Shown here in pieces: positions 22,179 to 35,600 of a stretch of 64,000 nucleotides of DNA. The number at the start of each line of letters is the position of its first letter. Within the stretch, counting starts at the first letter, position 1. The notes under the pieces are model-generated. The model saw nothing but the letters and a program-made list of their open reading frames with translations. It made no database searches and was not told where the DNA came from. The position numbers and the translations under genes were made by a program. This DNA comes from Cyprinodon diabolis. Lineage: Eukaryota > Chordata > Actinopteri > Cyprinodontiformes > Cyprinodontidae. The DNA is taken from contig CM060072.1 of the NCBI GenBank assembly GCA_030533445.1, positions 17,550,267 through 17,614,266 on the forward strand, given 5' to 3'.

Positions 22179-22963
22179 GGCAGCATAAAAAACAAAAACA
22201 TTGCTATTGCATTATAACTGCCAGACTGACAAACTCCTCTAACACATGAAGACAAGGAAGTAGTCATCAGGCAGCAGGGGAACAATAAAATCATCTTGTA
22301 TCAATTTCATTTAGGGAAACATGGATGCTCATCCTGTATAACAGACTATCGATGGCTGCATCTAAACTAACTTTGTTCCAGAATGTAATCCATTTTTTCC
22401 TGGGATACATATAAATAATTTCATTTGTCCGCATTTAGTGCTGCATTTAGTACTGACTGATGCACAGCTGACAAGTAAACAACAAAACTCCAAACTAAAG
22501 GGGCTACAGTTTGAGCCTTTTACTTTGAGAAATCTCACAGTGATACAATGAAAGAAACAGCAGGAAGTCAAGAAACATGTCCAAATTAGCATAAAGACTG
22601 CATTAAAACTGTTTAAATGTGAGCTTTTTTATACTGCAGTGTTTGCTTGACTGCTGTAAAAGGTGTGGGTGGTCAGGTACATTTAGTTATAGTACTGATA
22701 TAACATTTAAGCGGCCTCAATCCTCTGTATACGTATCCAAACGCCTTGTCATAAACCGATTTTGTACACAACGCTCCTTATGTATCTGATCCACTGTGCC
22801 ATGGATAGTCGATGCTAGGGAGTTACGCAACACAAAGCTGTGGAATGCGACTCACGTCAGCGCATAAAAACAGCGATCAGCAGCGAATGGATCCGCCGCT
22901 AGCCTCTAACGATCAGGGCAGTGATTCGTTTTCCTTCGCTGCCGCTTGTAAACACACACAGCC

Positions 22964-23025
22964 GTGACATGCAACCTACGGGAAGGGGGGGGGGTGACAT
23001 GCAACCTACGGGAAGGGGGGGGGGG
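22964..23025. repeat. two-copy tandem duplication with poly-G tails
   Basis: GTGACATGCAACCTACGGGA followed by a run of about 10-11 G, twice in direct succession (unit 30-32 bp). Lies just outside the proposed taok1 promoter. Confidence 0.9.
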
Positions 23026-23577
23026 CATATGAGAGGATGTCACCGACTAATCATTCACAGTAATGGATGACTCATGTTATCCTTTTGCGGATAACCTTCT
23101 AAACGAAAACACATCCGAAGCCGAGCTTGATTTGACGTTAGCGTAAAGCTACGCTGGACAAAAACAAAAACCGAGGGAGTGGCACGGCGTGTAACGATAG
23201 CTGCAGAAAGCGGATTAGCGAACTAACCGCATCCAACCAACACGTATATATGATAAAGCGATCTGTTCCCATTATTTACATCTACAATAAGCCCTTAAAT
23301 CCTGCATGTTGAGACCAACTATGAATACTAATATTAAAACGTAAAATATATATTCTTATTTATTTATTTCTACATATTAAATCATCTCTGCTCCCTTTCT
23401 TTCCAAGTGGAAAAAAACTCAAATCTGCCGAGGGGATCAGAGCAATAACTTTCTGTTAGCAGGCGGATAGCACTAAATCTGGCTGGCTAGCTCGGATGCT
23501 AATAGGGGTTGAAAAGAAAACAAGCCTCCAACTGTTACCAACAAAGTCACCAAGCTTTAATATAAATGTAAACTCAC

Positions 23578-24150
23578 CGACAAACAGGAAAAAAACACAT
23601 GGAGTGATGAGATACGAGGCAGAATAATCCAATATCTCTACCCGCAGGAGCCCAGGGTGGCTAAAAATCACAGACTGCCAATGCAGCTCGGGGAAATCAA
23701 AGTGGGAAATTCGCCTGTTGTTCAAGATAGCAATGCTAAGTTGCTAACCAAAAACCATAACTGCCCTACCCAAAAATAAAAAGATAAACGCAACTGGCTT
23801 CAATTCCTTTCTAATTCTCCATATGAACTGTATTCGTGTCTTTCCGGCTGTGCTGACTGGCTCTGACAGCGGGAATAACAAACTATTTAATGCAAAGCAA
23901 TGCTAGCAGCTAACGACAGCAGAGCTTTAACTGTCAATGGGAGCTGGCTGGAAGAAGGCGCTAGCGGCTAACGACTGCCTGTAAAGTTTCCCTAAAAATG
24001 GCGGCGGATAAAACCTCCTCCTTCACTTACAAGGAAAATTTTAGATTATAAAAAAAAAGCAACCCAGAAACGATGTAAATCAACCTGGTCGTGAGCGGTG
24101 TTTATATCCGGTGACTGACTGCAGCTTTCTCCCTGTTAAGGCGATGGTGT
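23578..24150 (-). promoter_or_regulatory. probable taok1 CpG-rich promoter and 5' UTR first exon
   Basis: A rise in CpG and GC content, unlike the AT-rich surroundings, about 12 kb upstream of the taok1 start codon. On the minus strand a consensus donor, GTGAGT, lies at 23577, so a non-coding first exon could end at 23578. A YY1-like AAAATGGCGGC motif is at about 23995. No start site can be fixed from sequence alone. A second GTGAGT donor near 22855 is an alternative. Confidence 0.35.
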
Positions 24151-24976
24151 GACATCCAGCTGTGGTGTGTGGCAGCCAGTCTGAGCCATACACATTCTAC
24201 CCATCAACACGACATTAGACCCGAAGCATTTGTGATTTTAGAAGATAAACGGCTTCTGGGCTTTTCCTGTGTTTCTCTTTATTCACTCCCAGCCCCTCTC
24301 TGAGCCCCTAACCTGATTAACCGTTTCAGTCTTAATCTGTCTTCTATAAATAGACCCCAGTCATCTCTAATATTGTATCTTATCTTCCTTAAATTATGGA
24401 ACATCAGATGTATGTCTGTATCTAAGCACCAGTAATTTTATATAATAAGACATTATAATAGCTTATTTGACAATAACATTGCTATTTTGAAGAATCTCCC
24501 AGAAATATGGATCCCCTTATTAAGAAATATGGTACAAAAAAATACTGTTTACCTTTATTCACTTAGTATTTATGCCAGTGTCTTGGGTTTATTTTTTCCT
24601 CCACTTTTCTATATGTAATAAATGCCATAATTTAAATAGATCAAACCAACGACAGCTTGTTCTTTAAGCTATATTCCAGTGCAGTACTACATATGTAGCT
24701 ATAATGGACAGTATGAGAAGATATGGGAGCGTGGCATTAGAGAGGTTAAAGATGGACATTCCACAACAGGCTGTAGGCTGGAAGACCAATCAGCTTCCAG
24801 GAAAGGGTTAGCGGGGCTTTGATTGGTTGTCTTGCATCCCTGTTGTCATGATGATGGGAATCAGGGCCTGCCTGTGTGGTCTGTATCCAGGCGTCTGATG
24901 CAGAAGGATGCTACTGGTTCAGCTGCAGACGTACCCGTCCCTGATGCCTCAACGAACAGCAATAGATTGTAATGCC

Positions 24977-25390
24977 CTGATCTGTATAATTGTAGCTAGA
25001 TTGCAAATGTAACGGGTCCCAAGCTGGGCCGGGTACCACGTCACAATATTGAAAAAAGAAGATGAGTCTTCAGTGTCTCGCTGGCTTTGGGCTCTGAAAA
25101 ACAAAGTGAATGATCACAGGATCAAGAATACCGAACCATTCTCTTTCGTTCCCAAAACTCCTCTCTTTTATTCACAATTATATAACAAAACAATCAATCA
25201 AACAACCAATAAAATATTCCCAAAATCTGCAATAGTGTCTCTTTCAGTGTCCTCTTCCAGGTACAACGTGCATATGAACGTGTATACAGTTCTTATTCCC
25301 TTTTTTTCAGCTAGCGTATGTTTCAGGTAAGTAGGTGAGTGTGTGTCACTGTCAGGTAACTGATCTGTATAATTGTAGCTAGATTGCAAA
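24977..25390. repeat. segment framed by an exact 31-bp direct repeat
   Basis: CTGATCTGTATAATTGTAGC then TAGATTGCAAA occurs at 24977-25007 and again at 25360-25390. The 352 bp between begin TGTAACGGGTCCC, which looks LTR-like, but no matching end or short target duplication is visible. Confidence 0.6.
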
Positions 25391-25689
25391 CATATATGAT
25401 ACACATATTATGGTAATCATAGTTATTTCTGAATTTTATGAAAATTCAGGGAACTCAATTAATGCCCTGCTGTTTTCTTTTTCCTCAATAAAATGGATCT
25501 ATGTGTAACTTTTTAACAAATAGTGAATTAAATGTATCAAAAAATGTCTGTGAAGTTTTTTTTTTAAATTAATATATGATCCCTCCTCTTCACAACAATA
25601 AACCAGAAAGCCTTTTCTTAAAAAAAAAAAAATATATATAGAAGGGGTTGTAGAGAAAATTATGTTCTGGTCTGGACTTTTGTACCGGG

Positions 25690-26760
25690 GGTGTATTTAT
25701 TAGTCCCTGCCGCCAGAGGGCGTCTGGCTAACTGGTTTCTCTGCTGGCCCTTAAGGACCATAGTGTAATGAGTGGTTGCCCCCATAGAAGGCGCCTGGCT
25801 CAGTGGCAATTCCTACTCCATCATTTTTTTAATTGACACCCTAATTTTTGGTCTTTGTTTAAATATGTATCTTATTGCATTTTGGTTCATACAATTGGTT
25901 ACCTGTTGCACCTTGTGATTAATGAATATATTAACATTATGTGTGTGACAACTGTGTGTTATTGGACTTACTGTTAATTGATAATCCTTTTAATATCCTG
26001 AGTGCTTGTATCACTAAAAGGTTCTTTGATATCCTTCTTCATTTCCTATTTTCTTCATGCTGCTTTAATAGGCCTACCCAAAGATCATACTTATTAACAG
26101 CAGTGTCCAAAAATGATTGGTCTACCCCACTCAGGTGTCTGAATCAGTGGTCCGGACCACTGTGTAATGAGTGGTCCATCTCGCCAAAAGGGCCTCTGGC
26201 TCAATGGTCTGTGCAGACCGACAGGGACCTCTGCTATTTCGTCAGGGATTGATCCAGGGACAGACCCCTCATTACACCATGGTCCATAGAATGGAGGGTC
26301 CCTGCTTATATTCAATCAGAAGAGGAGCAGAAATATGATCAACGCCACCAGTAGGAAACATGGCAGAGCTGTGCAGTTTTGGGATCAGGCCTAATAGCCT
26401 AGTACAATGGTGATCTCCTACCATAGATAAATAATATCAACACAATGACTACTTTCCAATGAGCCATAACGTTAAGCGGATATTATATCATTGTAGATCC
26501 ATTTTAGTGATTGGGTTGCACACATACAGTTAGTATTAATTTATTGAAATAACAATAGCTGGCCTGATAAAATTGCAGTGAATAAACCAAAATAAAACCA
26601 GAATAGGCTTAAATAACCAAAAATACCAAGTGTATCCTTAATATTATACTTAATATAACACTATGGAGTAAAATTCGCTTTCAGCTCTGTGGTCAGTAGT
26701 AAAGATAACTCATGGACCATTGAGCCAAACACCTTCTAGGGGGAAGGACTACTCATTCCG
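25690..26760. repeat. unclassified complex of direct and inverted motifs
   Basis: The motif GGACCATAGTGTAATGAG occurs at about 25755, in changed form near 26155, and inverted near 26265-26283. A second motif (GAAGGCGCCTGGCTCAGTGG) occurs near 25787 and, changed, near 25733 and 26180, with an inverted version near 26714-26750. A perfect 14-bp palindrome, GTGGTCCGGACCAC, is at 26147-26160. Confidence 0.6.
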
Positions 26761-26912
26761 TCTTGCTCTGCTCCGACTTCCTCGGAGCTCAAGGAGAGCA
26801 TGCGTGATATTATTATTAAATTCAAGAGCAAAACATGTTTTAAAATTGTATGTATTAAAAAAATTTCCACCATCAGCATCCAGCATGTGTTCAGTTTCTA
26901 CCCAAATATTTT

Positions 26913-26965
26913 CGTTTTGTTGTGACAATCGATTAACCAAATAATTGCTAGTTGCAGCCTTAGTT
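26913..26965. mobile_element. hAT-type MITE end fragment
   Basis: CAATCGATTAACCAAATAAT then TGCTAGTTGCAGCCTTAG resembles the terminal part of the TAGGGCTGCAACTAA family, inverted and alone. Confidence 0.45.
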
Positions 26966-27228
26966 GCTTCCAATACACTTTCCCTTAATGCAATAACTGC
27001 ATACAAGTGATGGTTTTGGTACTAAATTGATGATGAATGATTACTCAAATTAGATGAGTTTGTTTTTTCTAATTATTTTTATTACACAAGGTGCTTCATT
27101 AACCTCTTTGCAACATTTTCATGTAGAAACCTGAGAGAATAAACGTTTTCCTTTGTCAAGACATCTGTTTTTCTTTATAACCACCATCATTTGAGCATCC
27201 ATGACTACCAAGAGATTGTTTAGTCATT

Positions 27229-27234
27229 TTTATT
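27229..27234 (-). terminator. candidate smg6 polyadenylation signal
   Basis: AATAAA on the minus strand (TTTATT on plus). If used, it gives a 3' UTR of about 2.2 kb. Other AATAAA copies lie closer to the stop, for example near 28330, so the choice is uncertain. Confidence 0.3.
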
Positions 27235-29497
27235 GAAATGTGCCACAGAACCAAAAACACAACATATAGCAATGAAACAGCTTTCTTGATTGCTCAAGTT
27301 GGCAAAAGCAAATAAGCTGCTCATGGAATAATGGCTGAAGTTCCAGTATAACTTTGAGTTACATGCCACTGAACATTAAAAAGGGACATGGCGAAGGAAG
27401 CTAAGGAGGAGCCATACGCTGATGTCACAAAAAGCATCGAGATAAAGATTTACAACAGAAACACCCACACAAACTCAAGAAAACAGAATTCTCAAAAGCA
27501 CGCATTTACAAGAAAAAACCCTCACCCACATTTTTGACCTCACAATGATTAAATCCACAGAGATGTGCATTCCCTTGCTGCTTTTTCTTAACAATACACA
27601 TTGTTGGATTTCTTTGTGTTACTTGCAAGTCTGATTTTGTTTTTCTATCAAGAGTTCAATATACAAAAGAATAAAAGTGTTTCTTTCATAAGTAGCTGAT
27701 TTGATACCAACAAAAAGCGGAGATGGGGGATCTGGTTTCAACAAATCATGATTAATCTGTCCAATCTGGTTTAACCTGTGCAGATTGGAGTCGCCTTGTT
27801 CAGTGGCAGGGCAGAACAAATTCATGACATAGAAATGACGTGTTGACTCCAGATCCCCCATCTCTGAGAAAGTGATGGAATTCCAGGATTATCCCAATGA
27901 AAGCATTAAAGCAGGGTTTCTCATCATTCCTCCTCAGGGCCAACTGTCCTGCAGTTTAAGCTGTTTTTCTCTCTCCCACACACCTGATTAACAGGCTACT
28001 TGATGGCATGCAGGATAAAATACAATCATTTGAATTTAAGTGCGGTGGAGAGGACACCCATCCAAAACATAAGGGACTGTGGGTCCTACGGACCAGAGTT
28101 GAGAAGCACTGCATTAAGGCAAATCTCACTAAGCGCTGACATTAAACCCCCCCCCACCAAAAAAGTAACAGTGCAAAAAGCAAACATATAACAGAAGGTA
28201 TTAACTTTGATGCATTTCATAAAACGGAAAAACAAACATGATGCTGACTGTTGAACACAATGGATAAAGAAACAAAAAAAACAACAATTATTTGTCGACT
28301 GTTTTTTTTAATACAAATTTTATCATCTTTATTTAAACTTTATCCCACCCCAAAAAATATTTATAAAAAACAGCCATCACTGCCTTATTTCCAAACAGGC
28401 AGTGTTGATTAAAAGAAATTCATAAAAAAAATGTGGAGATTACTGAAGAGTTGTGAAGAAAAAAAAAAAACAACCAACAACATTAATTGATTTTAAAAAA
28501 AAATCCCTTCCAAGATTACAGGTTTCTGAGAAACTGCCATGCAATGACAAAAGACAAACTTTCTGGGATTAACCCACCAAGTAAATCACCAGACAGAATC
28601 TGGTTTTGAGCATGTTACACGGCCCCACCAAAAAAAAAAAAAAAAAAAAACAACAAAGAAAATAATAATATATATATCAAAAAGAGAAAACAAAAGGAAA
28701 TAGCAGTTTCTTATTTTGAAGTCCATAAAATGAAGCAATATATACAGGAAATAAAGAAAAGGGAAAAGAACAGACAAAAAAATCTTGTAAGACTTTGTTT
28801 TTCAGCACAGATATTTTAACATTAGCATCAAGCTGGAGAAAGCTGCCAAAGAAGAAGTATTTCCTGGGTAAGCAGGAAACACATTGTCTTCATACAATTC
28901 TATCTGGGTGCTGCATTTGGATACAGGGCTTGTCATTCAGCCCAAACAATCATCTCTCCTGATATAAACCTTAAAACTCAAGCTCTACCCTGGGCTCTGT
29001 CAGCGCTGCTGTAGAGGATCACCAGTAGAGGCTGATGCCATCAAAGGCAGACACCCGTATATAATATTCTGCTCTCTTACTCAACAGACAGCTTACCTCA
29101 CAGTTTTCATCATCATCTGCTTTTAATCTGGATTATTCTTGCAGAAGTTTCAGGCTGCATGCAGTAACCCCCAGATCCAATCAGTCGGTTTTACCTCTTT
29201 CTCCTTTAACCTATTAGAGACTAATTAAGTCATTCTTTCTTAAGGGGGGGAAGCTCGATGATCCTAACACATACATACACGCACACGCTTCCTCGCTAAG
29301 AGAAATTAGCTCATTAACACCAATCTGCTCTTTATTTGCTTGTATTCCTGAAGAAGTGGTGCTTTGCGTTCTCATTACCCTTTCCTCTCCCCACTCATCT
29401 CCTTCTTCTTCTTCTTCCTCTGCTTTGAGTGTCTTCTCTCCTGAGTGACAAGCAGGCTTCATCAGCTAGATCCCTATGACTTTAGCCCGATTCTGGT
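27235..29497 (-). other. smg6: probable 3' UTR and flank of smg6
   Basis: No coding signal between the smg6 stop and the candidate polyadenylation site. Contains a hAT MITE (27912-28111), several A- or T-rich runs and a TTC-repeat run near 29402-29420. Confidence 0.4.
27912..28111. mobile_element. 200-bp hAT-type MITE
   Basis: Ends CAGGGTTTCTCA and TTGAGAAGCACTG are inverted repeats. Flanks CATTAAAG and CATTAAGG differ at one of eight bases and mark the target duplication. No coding content. Confidence 0.75.
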
Positions 29498-29628
29498 TCA
29501 GCCCACTTTAGCCCAGCTGAGGAAGGATGGGATGTCTCTCACGGGGACGTTGAGGGTCAAAGCCTTGACGCGCAGGTTGCGGTCGTCCGTGAGGAGGACC
29601 ACCTCTCTCTGGAGCCTCACAGTTCCAT
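29498..29628 (-). CDS. smg6: smg6 coding exon 19 (PIN C-terminus and stop)
   Basis: 131 nt encoding [20 protein letters not shown] then [20 protein letters not shown], then G and TGA. TDDRN carries the last acidic residue of the nuclease site. Confidence 0.95.
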
Positions 29629-32600
29629 CTGTTTTTAGGCAGGTACAGAGTTAGGTCAGAAAGCTACTTTCACTTGTGAAAAGTGATTTAAAGGAGTCAC
29701 TGTTACATACTTCTCTGAGGAGGCATAAAATCCTTTGCTTTGTCTTTGCAGTAGTGGAGACAGCAGGACAGAATCACGTCATCGTTGTTTCCCTAAAAAA
29801 GAACAAAGAGCAGATAAAGTGATGAGTTTGCATGGTGTTGAAGATGGGGTCTTCTTCTGTTAGGATGACAGAGGGGTTTGCTCTATAGTTTACTCTATAT
29901 TTTACTTCACATGTGTGGTTTTGCACATAGGCCAAAAGGTTAATTAGTTGTTTCTGTATTCAAAACGATTAAAAGAAGCTCCTAGTGACATCACTTTAAG
30001 AAAAAAACTTTCCTTTAATTCTAAGATAAAAAATTATTCACAATTCACTTTTGGCCTTCATAGAGCTCAAAGTAAAAAAAAAATGCTTAGAATAGTGAGA
30101 ACATTTAGTTGCCTAAGACTGTCCTAAGCAGAAAAGATGGTGGAAACAGAGTGTCTGGCTGATCCACATCCTAAACCCTGAAGTTAATGCACACATAAAT
30201 GTCTTTAACAATTTTTATTATGGTAGATGAATAAACTTTTTCAGCCCAAAAGGGGGAAATTAAATACGCTAACTAGCCAGGCAGGTAAAAGGTGCACTGC
30301 TAGAAAAATATTTTTTTTTTTAACTAAACGATCCAAACAAAATACTGAACAATTGCAAGTAAAGGAGTAAAAATGTAAAAACCATAAACAAAAGAAAAAT
30401 GCAGACTCTATTCACATAGAGGGAAGGTGTAAACGAGGTTATTAATTATTTGCTGCTCGTACATAATGATGTTAGAAGAAATGTTTCATCTCTGTGTTGC
30501 CAGCTGGAGCTTGAAAGCAGAAAGATGCATGTCTATGTGACTTTACACTTCCTAATCTAAATTTCCGTAAAATTAGATGGGTTCTGGTTGCAATTTATTT
30601 TATTTAGCAGTATGAACATTTTTATTCTAAAAATGATTAATTCCTTTTAAATTGACTAAGAAATTCAACTTTATGGTTCAAACATGAAAAAGAATATCTG
30701 AAAATTGAAATATTTCAAGAAGGGGTATGACTATGTTGCAAGGCTCCTACCTGTTGTCCTGAGGTGTCTTCACTGCGGAAGGCGATGGACTCCAGCTGAT
30801 TCCCTCGGCTTGTTAGGGCTCGGAGGCATGGCTCCCTGGCTTCAAAGCCCCTCTCTAGGAAAGCCACCGCAGAACGAGCCTGTTCCTGCACGGCCCGCAC
30901 GTGGCTCATACTCACATTATAGTTGCCTCGACTACCAGTGCTTCGTCCTCCTGCCCCCATTGCCCCCCCAGAAGGGTCCTGGCCTTTAGCCAGACCATCC
31001 AACTCTGTTATCACTGGAAGAGAAAGCATAATGAAGTCAGTACACAAAAATTTAATAAATGCAATATGTGGCGTTTAATATTTAAACTTTTAATTCATCA
31101 TTTGAATGATCATGTTTTCTTTGTTTCTCTAACCAATGAGAGGCACAACTATTATGTAGGTTCCACACTGAAGGAGCTTCTTCAGCCCATCTAGGTGATC
31201 GATGAAGCCGTTGGTATCTGGGACCAAAAACAGGGGCTTCACTTCCAGTTCTAACTGGCCACCGGTTTGTAACACCTCCTGAAACGCAAAGACTCATGAG
31301 GCTCCAGTTTGTCCCAGATTGCTTTACCTATACAGGTCATCCATACTTTGTTTCCTACCTGTATTTTGTCCCTCCGCTTCTGCTGCTGCGCCAGCTTGCT
31401 AGCGAGGGCATGCCGCCGTGCCTTTAGCTCCTTGATGTCGTTCTCGCTGTCTCCTGCCTCCTCAAAATCCTCCTCTTCTTCTGATCCAGACAGAGAAGAT
31501 TCGCCCTCAAGTATGACGTCATCGGACTGCTAACCAGACGATAATGAGAATGAGAACAGCTTTTTGCCAACAGCAGGTGTTATTGTTTTGGTTTCCTGCA
31601 GTAGATTTAGAGAAAGGAGAGCACAGACACTCACCTCTTTCTCTGTTAAAGAATCCTGCCTGCTCCTTGCATCTTCTGAGTGGTTCAGTGAGAGAGAGGT
31701 TGCGACTGATATGTATTTGCCTCCCTTGAAGGCCAGCAGAGGTTCCTCTTGTCCACACAAAGCCTCTAGAAAGTACTTCAGTACTGTTACCCTCTTACAA
31801 TCCTCTGCTATGGCCTGAGATAAGAGAATGAAAGATATTAGTGCCGAAAACCACAACATAGAAACTTTGGGACACATGCAAAATATTGAAAATAAAAGCA
31901 TGTGGTCACAAGCTTTTATTTTCATCCAGTGCTTCATAATCCACTGACCATGTCGGTGTGTTTGTCTGTGTAACATGGCTCCTGAGGCGCAGCCAACAGT
32001 GGCACAAAGCCAGCAAGCAGTTTGTCTTCCTTCAACTGAAGCATGGTCAGCTCCTCGTCACCCTCTACTTCATCCGTATCCATCTTGTAGAGCGGCATCT
32101 CCTCATGATCCACAAGGGCCAGAGCATTACACAAGTCAGCAAGACACTGCCAAACATCTGGACTGCACCTTGATCAAGGAATCATCACATGAAGTCATGA
32201 GGAGATTGCATTAGAGGATCTGTTCTATAGGTGGTTGACTGCATTGGCACTAGAGGAGGGCTCTGCAAACTGCAGCTCCAGAGACACAAGTGGTTCTTAG
32301 AACCTTCCACTGTAGCTTTAAATAAACAGTTTTATCACTTTGGCTAACAGTGAAAAAACAAAGGAAACAAAAACACCTGAATAATTCAGTTTTTAGGAGC
32401 TACTAAGGTTCTTTTGTTGAATAACTGCATTGGATACCTGGAACAGAATGAAATTAAACTACCAGGAATGTCATTTTATTCTACCTTTCTTGTCATAAGG
32501 TTGGAAATTATTATTTTTTTTTTACTTTATCTACCATTAATAACAAATTTCCATGAAAAAAGATGTTTCCGTATTTCTTTCTAATAGATGTATGCTTTTC

Positions 32601-35600
32601 TTTACTTTAAAAAGGAAATAAAAGGTTGTTTTTTTTCAATTACATCAGAATTTTAATAAAAAAAAGTCATAATAATCAAACATGAATATGTTTGTTCAAA
32701 TGATAACTCTTGAAAATCCCATGGCAGCAGGGAATTCAAAGTTATATCAATATGGCTGAACCACGGCTCTAATCTTCAAATCTTCCACGCCGTCATTCTC
32801 CAAATACTTCTGATCTTCTTTATCATTTTGCACAGCAGTAAGTTCCAGTTGTAGATCACTTGACTCATGTGATGGGATGTTTTATTTTTAATTTTAAAAA
32901 CTGTGTTCATTTATTAACAAATATACCTCCTTGGTTATGCAGAGCTCTTTTGTGCTCTTTCACATAAACACATAATGAAACAAAATTAGCTTCATGGTTT
33001 TAATACAAATAATTTTAATGTGGTCTCACACTTCAGTCAAGGACCTTGTTTTGGAACTATACAGTGCATCTCTGCTTTAACACAACTTAACATTAGCTCC
33101 TGCAAATAGATCTGCAGGGCTTGGCTGCATGCTAGCGAGGCATGCTAGCCGTTTGTTCCAAAGTGTGTAGAGTAAGGGAGCGCAGGACAATGGCCATAGA
33201 AGATTTATATTTAAGACCACAAAAGTACTCACTCTAGGCTGCATGGGGGTGGGTTCCACTCTTCTGGATGTCCTAACATCCAGTCTGACCACACTTTGAT
33301 GCTGGGCAGTAGTTCTCTCAACCCTGGCGGAAATGCAGAAACTTTGACCATACCCTGCAGCTCTTCGCTTTTCTCTTCCTCTTCTCCATCCGCCACTGGG
33401 ACTGCTTCTGACAGAGAGCAACACTATGCTTATCCATTTAAATTGAATCATACGCATCATTTAGTCAAACACAGCTGAATGGATGCATCAACCATTCGTA
33501 ATCATACTTGGCTAGTTTGTTGTTTATTTAATGAATAGAATGAATAGCTCCTTTAGAGAAGAAAATGTGGTTCTAAAAAGCCCAACCTGTGAATAAATAA
33601 AATATATATTATTTATTGGTGCATCACATGTAGCAATGCAGGTCATGCATTATTGACAAGCTATGGGAAAACCAAAACTAAACATGACAGACAGATAAAC
33701 ACAGCTAACTGTAATGGCTGTTTGGAAACACAAAAACCAACTATAGATTTGGGATTTTTTCTAACGATCTTTTTCCTTCTGAAACCAATTCCAGCAAAGA
33801 ATAGAAAAGAAGCATAAAGAAATATAGCTTTTCTTAAAGCAGCTGGTTTAGAATAACTGCTCACTTCCATCTTTATCACAACACAAATTGCTCAGAACTT
33901 ATTTAACAACCACCTTCGTTCCTTTCTTAGAGAGAAAGGACTTGTCATCTGGGAAAATAAGGAACATTTAAATGGTTTCAGTCGTGTTCAAAGGAAATGG
34001 ACGAAATATTTACCTGAGGGAGTTTCTTTCAGAAGCTCCGTGCATCGCTGGACCAGCAAGGCAAACATACTGAGGCCAAGAGCTGTGCTTTGTTCTAATA
34101 AGACAGATCGGGTATCTCCTTCTTCACCTGGCAAAGAAAAATAACTTTATTTTTTGTGTGTAATCAGGGCATTTATTTATTTTTTTAATCTTGCATTTAA
34201 GAATTAAAATACAATGTCCATTTACATAAAAAACTATTTACACAGCAAACTCAAAACTTTGCAAAGTTGTCTGAATTTAAATTCCTACAGCAAATTTTAG
34301 AAAACAAATATGCAAAATTACCTCTACTATGTGCATTGTATATTGCAAACATGTTGATGGTAATGATCTGCAGCAGGTTCGTAAACCCGAGCGGTGAAGG
34401 GCCATGTTGAAGAAGAGTCCTAAACTCCTTTAAAACACGACTTGCCACTCCAGGGAAAGACTCCATACTGTGAAGCCGCGACACAACATAACACATTTAG
34501 AAAACTTATGCGTCACAAAAGGTATGAGAAAAATTCTAGCTTAAAGGAATAGTACACCCAAAACATGATTAGCCTTCATTTTCTACTCACCCCCATGCTG
34601 AACAACACTCTGGAGTACTTTTTTGATATCTCAAATGCATCTGGAGATCTGGGAGGCTTCTTGCTGTCTGCTGACATTCAAATAATGGAGGTTATGGCGC
34701 CCAAGGCAGAAAGGTCCATAAAAGTCCACAAAAAACGTGTCAATATTCCTCCATACTGCTCGTCCAATGTATTCCAAGTGTCCTGAGTGGGTAGGGTCCA
34801 TAATTTACTCGAAACGAAGTCATTTAGAATGTTTTTAGAGCCTAAACAGTAGTGTATAGGATTTCCTAAAAGCGCGCCCCTGCGAGTTCACGAGTCTACG
34901 GAAACCGGGGCAGACCAAACCAGATGAAAGTGCGCATTCAGCTCGGCAAAGAACTCATGCTCTTCCTCAATACTGAAGTCCTCAGACATTTTTCTTTCGT
35001 TGTTTCTTTCTTTGCATAGGTAAACAGCACATTTCTTCTTCTATGCTTGCATTATCAAGAGCAGACGCTGAATGCGCACTTTCATCTGGCTTGGTCTGCC
35101 GGGGTTTCCGTAGGCTCGTGAACTCGCAGGCGCGCGCTTTTAGGAAATCCTATACACTACTGTTTAGGCTCTAAAAACATTCTAAATGACTTTGTTTCGA
35201 GTAAATTATGGACGCTACCAACTCAGGACACTTGGAATACATTGGACGAGCAGTATGGAGGAATAATTACACGTTTTTTGTGGACTTTTATGGACCTTTC
35301 TCCCTCGGGCACCATGGACCTCCATTATTTGAATGTCAGCAGACAGCAAGAAGCCTCCCAGATCTCCAGATGCATTTGAGATATCAAAAAAGTACTCCAG
35401 AGTGTTGTTCAGCATGGGGGTGAGTAGAAAATGAAGGCTAATTATGTTTTGGGTGTACTATTCCTTTAATTTTAGCAGCTTGGTTTTGATAATCTACAAA
35501 TGAACCCCATTAAGAGTCATGACTCACCCAACCTTAGTGAAGAGCTTTCCATGGGCATGCAGGAAACTTAAAATGAATCGCCTATTTAGCTAAAAAATAG

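Larger units (their letters stand above)
11460..23577 (-). other. probable first intron of taok1
   Basis: About 12 kb without a supportable coding exon. It holds a LINE tail (12232-12690), a TTAA-flanked element (13252-13893), a hAT-like element (19852-20719), a TAGAG-ended repeat (21476-22178) and short relics. From 14290 to 19850 I see only AT-rich sequence with no recognisable gene. Its intron status depends on the unproved first exon. Confidence 0.45.
24151..27214. other. intergenic region between taok1 promoter and smg6 3' end
   Basis: No coding exon is supported. It holds the 31-bp direct repeats at 24977 and 25360, the motif complex at 25690-26760, and a hAT-end fragment near 26913-26965. 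The remainder is AT-rich and unremarkable. Confidence 0.6.

Noticed and set aside
33913..33950. Possible extra smg6 exon between coding exons 11 and 12 (AG border, [12 protein letters not shown])
   Set aside because: Its end phase does not fit exon 12, whereas exon 11 joins exon 12 directly in phase and gives the conserved protein.
34565..35423. Similar 66-73-codon frames on both strands
   Set aside because: They are the two arms of the inverted-repeat element read in opposite directions.
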